Shown piece after piece: positions 1 to 13,282 of a stretch of DNA of 64,000 nucleotides. Source of the stretch: Pohlia nutans (lineage: Eukaryota > Streptophyta > Bryopsida > Bryales > Mniaceae); the NCBI GenBank assembly GCA_022496805.1, contig CM040100.1, forward strand, positions 21,605,009 through 21,669,008, given 5' to 3'. The stretch's first letter is position 1. Each line of letters starts with the position of its first letter. The position numbers were made by a program, and so were the translations under genes. Under the pieces are notes generated by a model. That model made no database searches, was not told the origin of the DNA, and saw only the letters and a program-made list of their open reading frames with translations.

Positions 1-2756
1 GATAAAGATAAAAGATAAAAGATAAAGATGAAATACAAAATAAATAAAAATTTGTTTTTTTACACCGTAAGGGATTGTAGAAAGACAAAAATGGCTGTTT
101 TTTAGAGAATTTTTCAAACATTTTTTTTTAATGCGCTTAAGGGCCAAGTGCATGATTATATTGCCAAGTGCAAAATTAGCGAATTGGGTGTTTTGCCCGG
201 AATTATAAAACCACTTAAGTTAAAATATAGGGTACTATTTATTCTTTGTAAATAAAAATTATAAAAATCATATTTTTAACATAACCTCATTTTATTAGAT
301 GAAACCTTAGTATAAGTAATATCATACAATTTAATGCCTAGTATTATTATTTTTAGATATAGTATATGGTACATAGAGTCGATCCTATGAATTATGGATG
401 AAATCTAGTAGATGACATTTGCACTTGGGCGACGAGGTCACCGGTGGATGGAAAAACAACTTAAACTTAGCAGATTAGGTTGTGGCTCGGGTTTCATTGT
501 TGCTAATGTTTTCATGTTGCATTAGATATGTAGCACTTCCGCTTAATCTTTCATTTGCATTCAAATCACTTCACTATGTTTGTGACGCCCAACTTTCTAT
601 TGTCGCTCCGACCAATTCCTGGTTGAGTTTCTTTTTGTAATCTATGAAAAATTTGGGGGTGTTTGAGAGACTCTCCATTACGATTGCGGGTTTTAGGATT
701 TTGTGCATGTGCCGCAGTAAATGATCCATTTTGTATTAAATTTTTCCCTTCTAAACTTTGTGCGATAACGTCATTGCAATCTCTGATTATTGTTTGTTTT
801 TCAACAACCTTCAATCCAATACTTTGTGTGTGTGTACCGGTAGTAATGATTTTGTAATCATGTTCCTCAACACGCATATGATGTGGCTGAAATTATTGTG
901 TGATGCAAGGACCATGGGCTTGGTGTTCCTCTTCTTAACTTGTTCTTTTTGTATGTGAATTACGATATGTATGTTTAGCACACACTATGAATTGTAAAAG
1001 CCAAGCTCTAATAGAAACAAACGAACCTTAATTTCACCATACCCCAACAAGAAGTGAGTATAAACAAAGAAAGAGAGGGGAAAAATGAAAAAACAACCAA
1101 AAAAAAAATACTAAACAATAATTATAAGTAACATAGGATCCTATAAAGGATCTACAAAAAAACTCTAACTAATTGAACCCCTCTCTAAAATCCTAAGTAT
1201 TAGAGAATTATATAATTCAACGGTGCTTATAAAACACTATAGCCATCGTAATTACCATCCCCCTTCCCCCCCTTAACCTTTTAACGCACATGGTTCATTT
1301 TTGTTTGTGAGAGTGTCCTACCCGAGAACACATTGTGGCTCAAAGTTGTGTGGTTCAAGTTGCTTCTACTACTTATAACTACACACAATGGCTCAAAATT
1401 GTATGGTATGAGCTGCCTTTATATTTTTGACTGCGTTATTTTCCCAAAAGTGTATGGAAAAGGTTGAGAACTCCAAAAGATGATGTAGAATGTATGGTAG
1501 AGTTTGGGAACTCTTCAAGATGGTGTGAGGCGTATCTTCAAGATGATGTGAGGCGTATGTCCAAAACAATGCTAATCAATCACATTGAGCAATTCTTTCT
1601 ATTATTAAATAACACAATCTTTTTTAAACTTCATAAATGATTTCCAATTGAATATGATAAATTTTTAAAACATTTATCATCCACTATATAGGGCTTTTAG
1701 AGATTAAATCATAAAACATAAAATAATAAATTTTAAAATTCATTTTCACATCTTAAGTTGAAATCTAAAACAATCCATTGTCAAGTCACATTGATTTGTT
1801 TTAATTTTTCAAGAAGTGATTATGTGTATTATTCCCATAATGCTTTCGAAGATATTTATATACCATTCATGCCTTTGGACTATGCTTTCATCCATTTGGA
1901 AAGTTCTCTAAAATTACATATCATATGTCTATAATTATAATTAAGTTGGTTTTGCATTTGTACCATTAGAAACTCTACTACATATTTTTTCAAGCAATAA
2001 AAATCATCATCCACATGTATGTCAACAACTAATTTACTATAAACAGAAAAAACTACAATTTAGAACACATTAAACAATGAATTTAGTAAATTCATTTACT
2101 AGAAAATTTTCAAATTAATTTTTGTTGATTTCTATAGTTAAAAGGTTCAATATTGATTTGAAAAAAATCTATGATGTGATTTTAAAATTTAGTTCTATAA
2201 ATAATTTGAGATCATCATGCTTAACATCTCTTCTTTTAACATTTACTTCTAAAATGTTGCAAAAGTCATGTATGATAACATATTTAAATTTTTGCAGACC
2301 TTTAAGCATTTATCAATTAACCAGGACTAAAGAAATCATTTTTATTTTTTTATTTTTTTTAATTAAAACATAATTAATGAGGAGAACAATACATACTGCC
2401 CAGGTCCCAAAGCAAGGAAAGCGGGAATAAAATAATTATGGAAGCAAGCTACTACTTTGATTTAAAAAATCACCAAGACACAAGATACTATTTGTATACC
2501 ACATTCTAGCAAAGTCTGCAACAATGGAAATTTAACATTCCTCACAATTTTTCAAGAAGTTCGACCAAATCTGACAGTGTCTCGTTATTTTAGCATGCAT
2601 TGTTTCTTTCCATGCTAGATGACATACTTAGAGCACCTTCCAAAGGATCATGGTAAAAAACAAGGCAATAGATCCACCCTTAATATGTGCAAATTTGCAA
2701 AAGAACAAGCAACACGGTGTTATGTTTGGGTGGGCTTTACTCTTCTAAATAATACC
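1..2756. other. AT-rich intergenic DNA, no gene seen
   Basis: No convincing coding exon on either strand. The window opens with a short GATAAA-type simple repeat (1-30), followed by AT-rich unique sequence. The few open frames here are short, lack recognisable motifs and have no splice or start context worth reporting. Confidence 0.6.
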
Positions 2757-3045
2757 CATTAGGAGAAAGGTGGGGTCTCCAAAAGGCCTTTGGTTTTTTC
2801 ACCTGCAGTGAAATTTCAGTGGCGCCCGCACGTTTTCCCCGCTAGCACCAATGGTGCCACGACGCTGCCAGCAGTGCAGTTCTGTGGGTCGAACCAATCG
2901 ACGCTGCCAACACTAACAGCACTGCAGCTTCCGACACTGTCAGTGGGCAGCGACCTTCACCAATGGGAGGGGTGTTTGGGCAGCTTATTCACCTAACCCG
3001 GGCTGCCTTAGAAGGCCTTTTAGGGACCCCACATTTCCCGTAATG
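2757..3045. mobile_element. MITE-like element with long imperfect terminal inverted repeats
   Basis: The left end (CATTAGGAGAAAGGTGGGGT) matches the reverse complement of the right end (CATTACGGGAAATGTGGGGT), and the match continues inward through AAAAGGCCTT, giving arms of about 35 bp. The interior is GC-rich compared with the flanks and encodes nothing recognisable. I could not define a target site duplication, so the superfamily is open (hAT or Mutator-like MITEs are possibilities). Confidence 0.6.
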
Positions 3046-3501
3046 TCTCATACTCTTTCTCTTCGAGCAGGTTCATTGTCCTCGTGCCTTGGATTGAACT
3101 TGTACTTTCTTCTTTGTATTGGAATTGATATGATCCTCTTTTCAAAGTAAAAAAGACAAACCTCCAGTCGAAGTCTCAATCAATCGGCATTTATAACATT
3201 GATAATCATTGGGTGCTTCACCATAGAAATTAGTGCTTTTTTTTTTGAATAGTTGAGCTTCCAATTCTATATACTTGGTACTTGTTAAAAAGAACATTAG
3301 AGAAAATATGGCTGAAATTTGCCAAAAATAAAAAAAACACTAACCTACTCAGTTGGCTCTAGTGAATTTTTTCCATAATCTTACTTAATTTTGGAAGTGG
3401 CTACTTTTACACTAGGAAAATTGGACAATAAAGTGGATGAAAATGCCAAAGTCCTCAAAAAAATTCTATAATCGCCAATATTTGAATGAAAGTAACTTGG
3501 A

Positions 3502-3648
<147 letters not shown>

Positions 3649-3649
3649 G

Positions 3650-6331
3650 GACGATTCTATCCAAAAAAAATTCCATACATGGTTACATTCCAGGGTGTGT
3701 TCGCTCTACCAACGGAAAAACTAAATAAATAAATTTAAAAATTAAAATTAAAATTAAAAAGAAGGCTTTCGCAAGCTCCATAGCAGGTGGGTGACTTTTG
3801 CTTTTGCAATTAACATATCAAATTTATGAATGATAACAAAAATAATATCTCAAACTCTCAAGCGATTTTCTATTACTGTACTACTACTCAACCCAGTCCA
3901 CAATTGATGATGAATGTTAATATTACAGTAAAATTTCTCTATTGTTGTCTCTCTTTGCACATGGAACTGGCACCTGGCCCCTTTCCCTGATCTAGATCAC
4001 ACCTAAATAATATCTCACTATAGTATCAAACGTTGAATGACATGGCTCCTCCTCTGACACCATTTCAAATCCCAGCCTAACCCATAAGCTTAAAGTTTCC
4101 TCTGAACCATCTTAATTTTCTTTTCACTCACGGGCAGCCATGAAGCTGCCCGTGAAGGATGAAAAAAAACGAATGTACCTAGTGGCGACAGGAGTCGGCA
4201 AGGACAGCCAGTACTTACCACAGTTTCTGTCATACCCAGTGTGGTCCTTCATAATGAACAGAGGCATGGGTTATCGACTGTCCTAACCCCACTATTACTG
4301 ACCTCATTACCACCCATGTTTAAAAACCAAAACGCCAGTTGTAAAAAAGAATGTGTCCATTTTCCTTTGAAAATAAAAAGTCACCAGTAAAAAAAGTAAA
4401 AAAAAGTAATCTCCACCTCCTTCCTTTAATCGTGCCTGCCTATTGCAGACAAGTGGAGCGCCTCTCATCACTCACTTGTCCTAACCCCACTATTATTACT
4501 AACCTCATAACTACTACCCAGCCATGTAAGAATGAAATGTAGAAAAAATGCAAATAAAAAAAAAGTTTCCACCTCCTTCAATCGTGCCTGTCAATGCAGA
4601 CAGCGCCTCTCACTCACTTGTCCTTACCTCATAACCACCATGTTAAAAAAAGAAAGTAAAAATGGAAGTGAAAAAAGGAAGTGAAAAAGTTTCCACCTTC
4701 TATGCAAGTTGGGGAGAGCTTCTGCTTTGTCCTGTTAAAAATACTAGTTGTAAAAAGGGGTTAATTTTTTTCCAGTAAAAAACATTTTAATTTGTGCTAA
4801 GTTTAGAGCATATGTTTATATGGGTATTATTGTGGAACAGACAATTTTTTTCTATTGCAGAAGTGAGTAGAGAACTCCGATATTTTGCCTTTTTTTTCTT
4901 CTTTTTTTGCAGTTCCCAGTTTTGTGTGGAGCTAGACCGAAATGCAGCCAGTGACTAGGGAAGCGACGGCCTGTTTTGGACAAGGCCAGAATGGATCCAA
5001 ATGTGGCAGACATTTTTAACTAACCCGGCGGCCACGAGATGCTCCAGCTCCACATGGACGCCAAAGATTACGGACCTGGAAAATCAAGTGCCCAGTTGTC
5101 AACTTTTCAGGTGCTGAAAGGGTCACCGCAACTAAGCTTGATTTCGGAGCACCAAACAGTTTACTAATGCAATGGCGCATCAGCAAGAAAAAAAATTGAA
5201 AAAAAAACAGCTTCAGCTACAGTAGACTGATGTGAGTTTCATTTTGGAGTTCAGATTTTCACAACAGGAGAAAACTCCATGAAACTTCATTCATAGTTTC
5301 CTTGACAGAAACGTCAAACAAACGGATATGGAAGCTGTCGCTGTTACTGTGTTGTAAAGCAGAAAAACATGTCCCCACTGACTGAACACTTCCTACAGAA
5401 AATAGTGTTGAAAATAGAATCCATATTGTGTATCATTGAGCCAACCCCACCTCCTGGTAGAAGTAAAAATATCTCACTGCCTAATGGAACCTGCATGAAA
5501 GTAAGTAACGTTATGGACCGAAACGCAAAAGAAAGCTCAGCCTCAACCATTGCAATTACTGAGTTGTACCTAAGAGTTCAGACAGGAAACAGACACAAAA
5601 TGATATCACAACTTAAGCAACGATATCAAACAGACAAGACTACAAATCAGCATTTCCTATGAGCTCTCTTCTGTTTGACAAAGTCCTTCTGATAACAAAA
5701 CATGTTACGAAAGTAGTGGCAAAAGCAAATCACAAGCAACATGAAAGATCAATGCAAACATACCATGGAAGAAGTGACAGAAACGGTGACAGTAATGGTC
5801 ACGTACTTCATGGATATCCGGAAAAACAAAATTAACACTTGCTGCAGTTCGCGCAAAATATCGTACAGGCACGAATAATCCTACCACTCACTCACTTTGT
5901 AGAGACAGAAAGCTAAAACACTATCCGTACTCACTACTACATACCGCAATAATAATACTACTACTACTAATAGAAATGCAACTATCTCTCTCAATGTATA
6001 AAAACTCTATCAAAATGCGCTATAAAAAAACTACTCGTGCCCTACAACAGGGCAGTTACACATGGGCACCGACTCCGCTACAAAATTTGGTGGTGCTCCT
6101 CAATTAAAAATCAGTAATTGTAAAATGGGATATATGGGCCAACAAATGCAGTCCCTGTAGTTCTCATATATGGTACCTCGCATCCCCCGAGCTTGGAGGA
6201 CAATCTTCAGCATTACCGTGGCTATGAATATCATCACTTGAAACAGTGGTGTCTTTCATAGCTTGTCACAAAATGAAAAAGAAACGAAACTGAAAAAAAA
6301 AACTATACGAAAGAAAAACAAAAAAATCTTC
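3650..6331. other. Intergenic DNA with a local tandem duplication
   Basis: Between about 4236 and 4680 a block of roughly 100-150 bp is present in two to three diverged copies. Shared words are TCCTAACCCCACTATTA, CTCCACCTCCTT and AATCGTGCCTG. An open frame at 5369-5662 (+) and one at 5705-5887 (-) have no recognisable domain and are not called. The last part (about 5900-6331) lies 3' of the CRF gene and probably includes its 3' UTR. Confidence 0.55.
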
Positions 6332-7549
6332 TCATGTCATGAGAGCTCCTGCGTCGTTGAACCAATCCACAGTTTCAGTCTCACCACCAAAGCCCAAGTC
6401 TCCGAAATCAAAAGCACTCGCGTCGAAGTCCAAAACGTCGTCAACATTGCCATCGACAGGAAAGTCGAAGAAGATGTCGTCAGGAAGAAAAACTTCTTCA
6501 AGCTCACACAAGTCGTTGGTGATTGCCAAGTCTTCCTCATCCTCTGAGTCTTCTTCCACGTACTCCTCCACGAAACTGGCAGACTCAGGAGTTGAAGACT
6601 GGCTATGGACTTCAACGCTCGACGATGAAGCCTCCAAACTCTCCTCGGAAGCCTCAAGCGTGTCAAGATCTTCCTCCATATTCTCACAAGCACCAAGGAT
6701 TTCAGTCGCTACGTCCAAGCAGCTTTCGTCCTCAGAAATTTTCTCAACTTCGACAGGACAGAGAGGTTGTGAAGGAGATGATACCGACTCTTTCTTCGTT
6801 ACTACCAATTCGGTCTTCTTTTTCGTTGCAGGAGTTTTGGCTATGGCGGAAGCAGCAGGAGGCAAAGCTTCATTCTCCGTTGAAAAATTTGTGTGCGCAA
6901 GCGGCCCACGAATCTCACGGGCTGCTTTGTCATAAGCTTGCGCAGCTTGCTCCGCGGTGTCATAAGTCCCCAGCCATAGCCGAACTCCCTTTGACGGGTC
7001 ACGAATCTCAGCAGCCCATTTCCCCCACGGCCGTTGCCTGACGCCTCTGTATTTCTGCGGCTTACTCGCAGTCTCCTTCGGTTTCGCCATAGCCGGGGGT
7101 TTAGCGTTGCTACTACTACTTTTACCCGACTTCACAATTTTCTTTTCGACGGGTTTCTTTTTCGCTTGCCACGAAGAAGGGGGTTTATCGTAAAAGCTGG
7201 CGCTCTCTACCGGACACGCCGAGTTCAGAGAACACGGCATTGTCTTGGCAGTGAAGACGCTGTGGTAGCTCGGAACTTCCGCCTCAACTTCACTCTCGCT
7301 CTCGCTCACCATCTCTATCTCCTGCACCAACAACTTATTCGTTCTCAACACGACGTGGCTCGACCGGAAGCTACCTTCTTCGTCGCTGGACGAGTCGGTC
7401 GCATCAGGGTCTGTACAAATCACTCTCACTCTCTTGGGCAACGAAGAAAACGAAACGGGTTGTTCCTCGTCCTCAGAGGAGGACACGTACTCCCGCTTCA
7501 TCGTTGCACCTTTCACGACCACCTCTCGGTCTTGACGTATGCCCACCAT
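6332..7549 (-). CDS. AP2/ERF transcription factor, cytokinin response factor (CRF) type
   Basis: Single-exon gene of 405 codons for a DNA-binding transcription factor expected in the nucleus. The AP2 domain spans residues about 166-222, beginning [20 protein letters not shown] and including [19 protein letters not shown], with the WG, RLWLG and AA.AYD landmarks of an ERF domain. Upstream, residues about 38-58 ([20 protein letters not shown]) match the CRF signature that defines this ERF subgroup, in which members act in cytokinin and stress signalling. Serine-rich and basic stretches separate the two. The C-terminal third is strongly acidic with D/F-rich blocks, which suggests an activation region. 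Two in-frame starts exist: codon 1 and Met17 ([14 protein letters not shown]). The second also gives a normal CRF N-terminus. No frameshift or stop is seen. The long open frame on the opposite strand is its shadow. Confidence 0.95.
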   Translation of the reverse strand: MVGIRQDREVVVKGATMKREYVSSSEDEEQPVSFSSLPKRVRVICTDPDATDSSSDEEGSFRSSHVVLRTNKLLVQEIEMVSESESEVEAEVPSYHSVFTAKTMPCSLNSACPVESASFYDKPPSSWQAKKKPVEKKIVKSGKSSSSNAKPPAMAKPKETASKPQKYRGVRQRPWGKWAAEIRDPSKGVRLWLGTYDTAEQAAQAYDKAAREIRGPLAHTNFSTENEALPPAASAIAKTPATKKKTELVVTKKESVSSPSQPLCPVEVEKISEDESCLDVATEILGACENMEEDLDTLEASEESLEASSSSVEVHSQSSTPESASFVEEYVEEDSEDEEDLAITNDLCELEEVFLPDDIFFDFPVDGNVDDVLDFDASAFDFGDLGFGGETETVDWFNDAGALMT

Positions 7550-8737
7550 CTCTCTCGCTTGCCTCTCACAAAATGTGCCTCGTTACACTGAAAAGCGCAA
7601 CAACTTAAAACTACTCCACAAAAAGCGACGTTCTCCACAACCTTGATGCGCATACAACGCGCGTAGCCTTTGCAACAGATGATACCTCATCCCGCGTGGG
7701 AAAAAGGACCCAAAACTACTACAGAAGGAGAAATGGTATTGAGATGAGCTTGGAGCGATGGCAGGAGCAAGAGGGAAAATGCGAGAAGGGGATGCAAATG
7801 TACTGAAGAGCAGAGCAAGTACGACTGATGAAGCAGAAGAGGCTGGCTGGCTGGCTGTGAGGGAGGAGAGAGGGGCCCTTTCTTCTTTTCTTGTCAACGA
7901 CGTTTCCTTTATTAGCCCCTCCTGTGTCCCGAGCCTCTAGCTTTTATTATCGCCCGGCGCCTGATTTCTTTTTCTTTCCGTTTCTTCTTTCTTTTTCTTT
8001 CCAATTGAGGCGAATTAGTGTGGGTGGGCCTCACGGCGGGGGAGGCACCGTCGTGAGGCGCCGTGCTTTTGCCTTTTTTGGGGGGGGGGCTTTTTGAGTT
8101 TCTTTAATGCAACTGCAGTTCTCGGTAGGTGTGGTTCTTTCTTTTTCTTGATGGCCACGGCATTAGTGTGATTTTTTTTTAGTGTTTTGGGTTATTTAGT
8201 GTGGAGGCGATGGCTTTGTGTTTTCTCTTGCCTTTTGGGGGGTAGGCTTTCCATTGGAGTTGAATTCAATTGATTGTAATTGGATAGGTGATTTTATTTT
8301 TCCTTGATTAGTGTTTTTGGGCAATCAATATTTTTGGAGGAAGAATAATAAAGGACATTGGTCTTATATAACATTCTTAAGCTAGTACTGTAACACACAT
8401 TTTTGTTTTTGCAAAGAATTAGCGTTTCGACAAGGAATTGGTGATGTGGAACATGTAAAAACTATTTGAAAAACATAAATTTCTTGAGTTACCAAGCCAT
8501 CTTAAACTAAAGATGGTTTTGATTATTTAAAAATTTACGATTCTTGCAACAATTATGATCTACAGTGTTGGTTCCCAAGAGTGAACAGTGGGGTTGCTTT
8601 AGAATGAAATGTATAAACGACATTTTTCACTTTGAAACAAGATATTATGTAACGATAACCATGACAGTGTTGAAGGTCATAAAAAGATGAGTGATTATTA
8701 ATTTTGAGAATGTACACACCCTTAACATTAGAATTGG
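7550..8737 (-). promoter_or_regulatory. Upstream region of the CRF gene, probably 5' UTR and promoter
   Basis: The first few hundred bases 5' of the CRF start are pyrimidine- and purine-tract rich and of higher GC than the flanks, as in plant 5' leaders. A 104-codon open frame (7583-7897, minus strand) lies upstream of the CRF start. If transcription starts beyond it, it would act as an upstream ORF. It has no recognisable domain. TATA position and transcription start cannot be fixed by eye. From about 8100 on there are T-rich tracts with nothing recognisable. Confidence 0.4.
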
Positions 8738-9245
8738 TGTAGAAATTGTCATGCTATCACATGGGATGGTGATAAAAATATTCTTGAATTGATTGAAAAG
8801 AGAAAAGGACCTTGCTTGGTTCGTAAAGTAATATAAAATGAAAACTATAATGTTTTCAAATGTTGAAAAAAATCTTCTAGCCGGTGCTTCATAGGAGAAA
8901 AATTGAATATACGTGAGGAGAGTTGAATTTGAATATTCCATGATTGTCATGCTGCAACGTTGGATGGTGACACCCAAATCAAAAACATATCTTCCACCTG
9001 ACAAAAATAGGAAAGGGACCTCAGTTAATCAGTTGAGGAATAGAAAATGACAACTATACTGACATTCTTAAAGGTTGAAAGAGGTTCTTTTAACCAATGC
9101 TTCATAGGAAAAAACTAAATTTTTTTAAATATGTACGAAGAGAGTTTAATTCAATATTTCAATGATTGTCATGCTGTGACATTGGATGGTGACACCCAAA
9201 TCACAGAATATCCTCAACCCAACTAAAAAGGAAAAAGGACCTCAA
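8738..9245. repeat. Tandem repeat of about 230 bp, two full copies and one partial
   Basis: Three successive blocks share TTGTCATGCT, GGATGGTGA, AAAAGGACCT, TGCTTCATAGGA and GAGAGTT in the same order: about 8738-8938, 8939-9163 and 9164-9245 (partial). Divergence between copies is clear, so the array is old. Unit length resembles plant satellite monomers, but the array is short. Confidence 0.75.
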
Positions 9246-10785
9246 TGTGTTGAAGAAAGTTACCTTTTAATCTTAAGACCAACATGAATGAAGAATCTAC
9301 TGGAGTAATTCTTCCAACCACGATATGTAGGGGCAAAAAGTGATTATTACCTTTCATGTTTCCTATTAGAATTAAATCTTATGATACAAACTCACACAAC
9401 ATAAGCAATATTATATTTTCACACAATTAGTGTAGGATTCATAGCTTGTATTTTCCTAATACAAGTGCACTTGGATCAATGTTTGACTTTAGTTAATCTA
9501 TTGAAGAATATAATGTCCAGCCTAAAGTTCAACTCGAATAAAGCTATGCAATGTAAGCACAAACAACCAATATTACTAATGGTGTTTCCTTTCATGACAT
9601 GGACTCATATAACATAACAATATTGTATTTTTGCACAATTAGTGTATTTTGTCAATTAGTATGGGCTTCACGGCTAGTTTTCCCTTGTGTTCATTCCCAC
9701 CATTTCTCTTTTTTCTTTCTACCCATTTCTCATACTTTTTTATGCATTCATTTTTTCTTCCATTCCAAAATTGAAATTTAAAAATAAAAATACAGTTGGG
9801 TCGGTGTTATATTGCTTGCGTGGCACTCAATTAGTGTGGAACTAGTGTCGGAGAGGCTATTGCTTGGGGTAGAAGGCATGTACCGGGTGGGTGGATGTGG
9901 ACTATTACCCATTGCCACGGTGGAATGAGGGGTTAGATTTTTGGGTTGGGCTCTGATTGGGTATTGACTTCCCCCAACGTTTGAAATTTTCTAAAAATGG
10001 TCCATGTGGCGAGTTGTTGGTGGCAGTCAAAAAGCCTCTCAAAAATAGTCGCTCACTAATCACCAAGTAATTAAATAAATGTTTTTTAATTAGCACCAAG
10101 TGGGGCACTGGTTAATTTTACAAAGCAAAAAGCTGCAATGGCCCCATGCCAGCCTGGAATTGGGTAGGAACGAGTCTCACCCCTCCAAATCAGCCATTAT
10201 TCATCCCCTTTGTTATTTCCATTGAAAATTCAACCCAGGTCTTCTTTTTTCCTTCTTTTTTTTCAATCCGATTATTAAAAAAAAATCGATTATTCGATTA
10301 TTATTCTGCACCAATCAACTGTTTCGTTTCGGTGGTTACTGGAACTTGGCTAATTATATAAATGCACAGTGGAGAGAAAGTCTTCTGGAATGCTTTCGGC
10401 GTTTAGTACTCAACTGCCACGTCGTTTCCTCATTACTGAACTTCCTCTTCCTTTGTTGTCTCTCTCTTTTTTTTTTTTAAATCGGTCAGGTAGAGAGAAA
10501 CTCCGGTGGGTTTTAACCCTAAACGCTTGAATGACCAAATTTGGTTTCATCCTTTCATCATCCATAATTTTCATCTATTTGAATTTTTTCATTCATCTTT
10601 CCTGTTGTTGGTAAATCGATCAAATGGTAAATGAAGAATTTCAAATTGAGATGATTATGAATTTTAGTGCCTCATGAAAGCCAAAATGGTCAATACAGTG
10701 TAGTGAATTCACAAATTCATCTTCTTTTGCAATTGAAATACAATTTTGACTATGAAAATGATATTTTTTTTGAATTTGAGCATAA
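9246..10785. other. Intergenic DNA, possible orphan promoter near 10350
   Basis: Nothing coding is recognisable. At about 10352 a TATATAAAT box is followed by a CT-rich stretch (10430-10480) that resembles a plant core promoter and leader, but no matching ORF follows. I treat this as unassigned. Confidence 0.35.
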
Positions 10786-11701
10786 CCCTTTAACGCTTTG
10801 GGTACTGTAGCTGGGTTCAACGGGCTTTTTCCACTATGTTTGATACCACCATAAATAGAATGGATTAAATCAGAAAGTAACCGTACAATTATATTCTCAA
10901 CTGGAGTGGAGACATTTTTCCAAAACTAGATAATCATTCGATGGTGGGATTGAAAGATCATAGTATGTCTTTGAACCGTATAATCACTAGTAGAAAAGGT
11001 GGCGCTCGCCAAGGACATGCCCAGGCAAAATCACTGTGCATGCGTGGAATTGGGCACTACTTGCTTGGACATCTCCCTTGGCGGTGCCACCTTTTCTACT
11101 AGTGAATGCACACTCAAAAATGAGATTTTGGAGGGTGTGCGACTTCAAAGTTAAATACAATTTGGGTTAAATTTTCTAAAATGAAAGTAAAGATGTTCAA
11201 CAATGACCTATGTCAACACCTCTCTATTGCAATCTTTCATGTTAAAAATGGACTCACACATGATTATTGTGAATTTAATAAGTGATAATGATTTATCCAT
11301 GTACAGTTTATGACAAAAATGTATACGTTAAAATATGAAAGGAATTGGTACATGGATCAAGATCAGAATACATGCACTAATGGAACATGAAGAAGAGAAC
11401 ACAATCCAAAAGATAAAACAAGATTATAAACTTCCAAACACAATAAATACCGCATAGTACATGTGTTGTATTTGTAAGTATTTATTGTATTTTCGAGTAT
11501 TTGCAGTATATTTGCGTTTTGTTCTTAGGTATTTTGATAGTTGCACAACTCCAAATTGAAATTTTCTTTTTCTAGAAGATGTGTATTATAAGTCTGAAAA
11601 TCTGAACTTCACAATTCAAAATCTGATTCTTCACGAATTTTCTATTATTCGCGTTTTTAACACATCAGAGACCACAAAGTGGTTACTTGAGCATTAAAGG
11701 G
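10786..11701. mobile_element. Decayed TTAA-type element with CCCTTTAA ends
   Basis: Left end CCCTTTAACGCTT preceded by ATAA (10782-10785). Right end, read on the other strand, CCCTTTAATGCTC followed outward by TTAA (11702-11705). It carries no coding sequence. A separate CACTA-type mini-element (10985-11104) is nested in it. The CCC start and TTAA-like flank follow the pattern of the other TTAA elements in this window, though this one is longer and more diverged. Confidence 0.6.
10985..11104. mobile_element. 120-bp CACTA-type foldback mini-element
   Basis: The ends are CACTAGTAGAAAAGGTGGCG and its near-perfect inverse, so most of the element can fold on itself. It is flanked by the 3-bp direct repeat AAT (10982-10984 and 11105-11107). 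CACTA-type termini with a 3-bp target duplication are diagnostic of the CMC/En-Spm superfamily. It is far too small to encode transposase and is non-autonomous. Confidence 0.88.
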
Positions 11702-11705
11702 TTAA

Positions 11706-13280
11706 ATAAAAATATATAGCTTACAAGGTCTAGTTTCCACTCCATTTTGAAAATTCAAAAAATTCCTAAAATTGAATGATTTATAGCAATTACAAGATCA
11801 AGTTCTATTACCATGGCTCTTCAATGGAATTCCACGGTTCTAGGTTTTTCCATTGTATTTCCAAATTTAGAAAAATTGAGCACTATAAAAAACCTGATGC
11901 TTTTCATTATGATGTACACATTTGGTAAAATTTTCATATTTTTTAAATATATTTTGTAACTAATATGAATTTTCTTTACTTTTGTTACTTCAAAAAAAAT
12001 CATAATAATTTCAATTTTGCATTAATAAAATTTTAAAAGCTACAGATTATAGTTGATATTTGGTGCCTATTTTTTAACGTAAACTCTATGAGACAAATCT
12101 AAACAATCTACAAGTAGTTGGCTATTAGTAATTGATGGGAGTATTAAAAATAAAATAATATATATATATATTATATATATATTATATATATTATATATAT
12201 CGGTTATTTTGTTCTTTTTAGAAAGCACTCTTTCTAATTGGAGAATGTTTGTGAAAAATAAAAAAGCTATAATTGTTGCATGATACAACAATACATGGGA
12301 GTTATAATAGGGTGGAAAGAAATCAATGAGTCGGGTGGTTTTTTGTAGGATTCTATTATTGAAACTATGATCGTGACATTAACAAAATCTGCCATGTTCC
12401 ATTATCAATAATTTTGTTAAATTTTGATTTATGTAGAATTGAAGTGATGAAATTGCACAATGAAATTTGTATGGAGAATGCAATATAGTTTGTCACTCCA
12501 CCCTTTGTTTTATGTGCCCAAAAAATAGAGATGAAGTTTGAAATTTAACAAGTTCGTTGTAAATACAGTGCTTTCATTGTGATTCTTGTCATTAATCAAT
12601 TCAACCAACGTTTTTAATTTTTTAGTTTTTTTAATTTAAAAAATAATAATAATAAATAAAATGGTTGCTATAAAGGTAACATTGGTCACTTCTCTTTATA
12701 CTACCGGTAACGTGTTGAAATACATTCAAATTTGTGGATTATTTTATGAAAGCCTTGTACTAAGTATATATAAACTTACAAATTAAAAATTGCATCTTTT
12801 ATTTGTATATGTACGTATGTGTGTATGTATAGAGATAAGAGTATTATCAACTATGTATGTGTATGTACCCAAAAAGGTGTCATGTGAATTTTTTTTGTAG
12901 ATTTGAGCTTCGAGTTCCCTTTAATTTCCAAATAGTTGACTATCTATATATGGAAAGTTACATGTAACAAGATTCACGGTCTATGTCACGAAGATTTTAT
13001 TTTTTAATTCCATTCACTATCTGCATCAACAAGATTTGGTCTTTGAGTTTCATTCAATTCCCAAATGTTGACTATTTTTGTATCAAAAGTTACACAAAAC
13101 ATAATTTAATGTATGTGACAACAAGATTTGGTCTTTCAATTCTATTCACTTTTCAGATAGTTGACCATCTATATATTAGAAAGTTATTCACTTACCAAAA
13201 TTTCACAGTGTTTGTTAACAAGATACTTTTGTCATGTAATACATCTTTTGTCATGCAAAATCAACGTTCTCTAAAGTTTG
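11706..13280. other. AT-rich intergenic DNA, no gene seen
   Basis: Contains TA-rich simple sequence around 12160-12200 and a few short open frames without motifs. Between about 12890 and 13160 three loosely similar blocks share words such as CAAGATT, GGTCT and TTGACTAT, suggesting an old local duplication. Confidence 0.5.
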
Positions 13281-13282
13281 TA

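Noticed and set aside
6339..7591. Long open frames on the plus strand (6339-6935, 6523-7041, 7034-7591)
   Set aside because: They lie opposite the CRF gene and reflect its Ser/Asp/Glu-rich codon pattern. No domain is visible in them.
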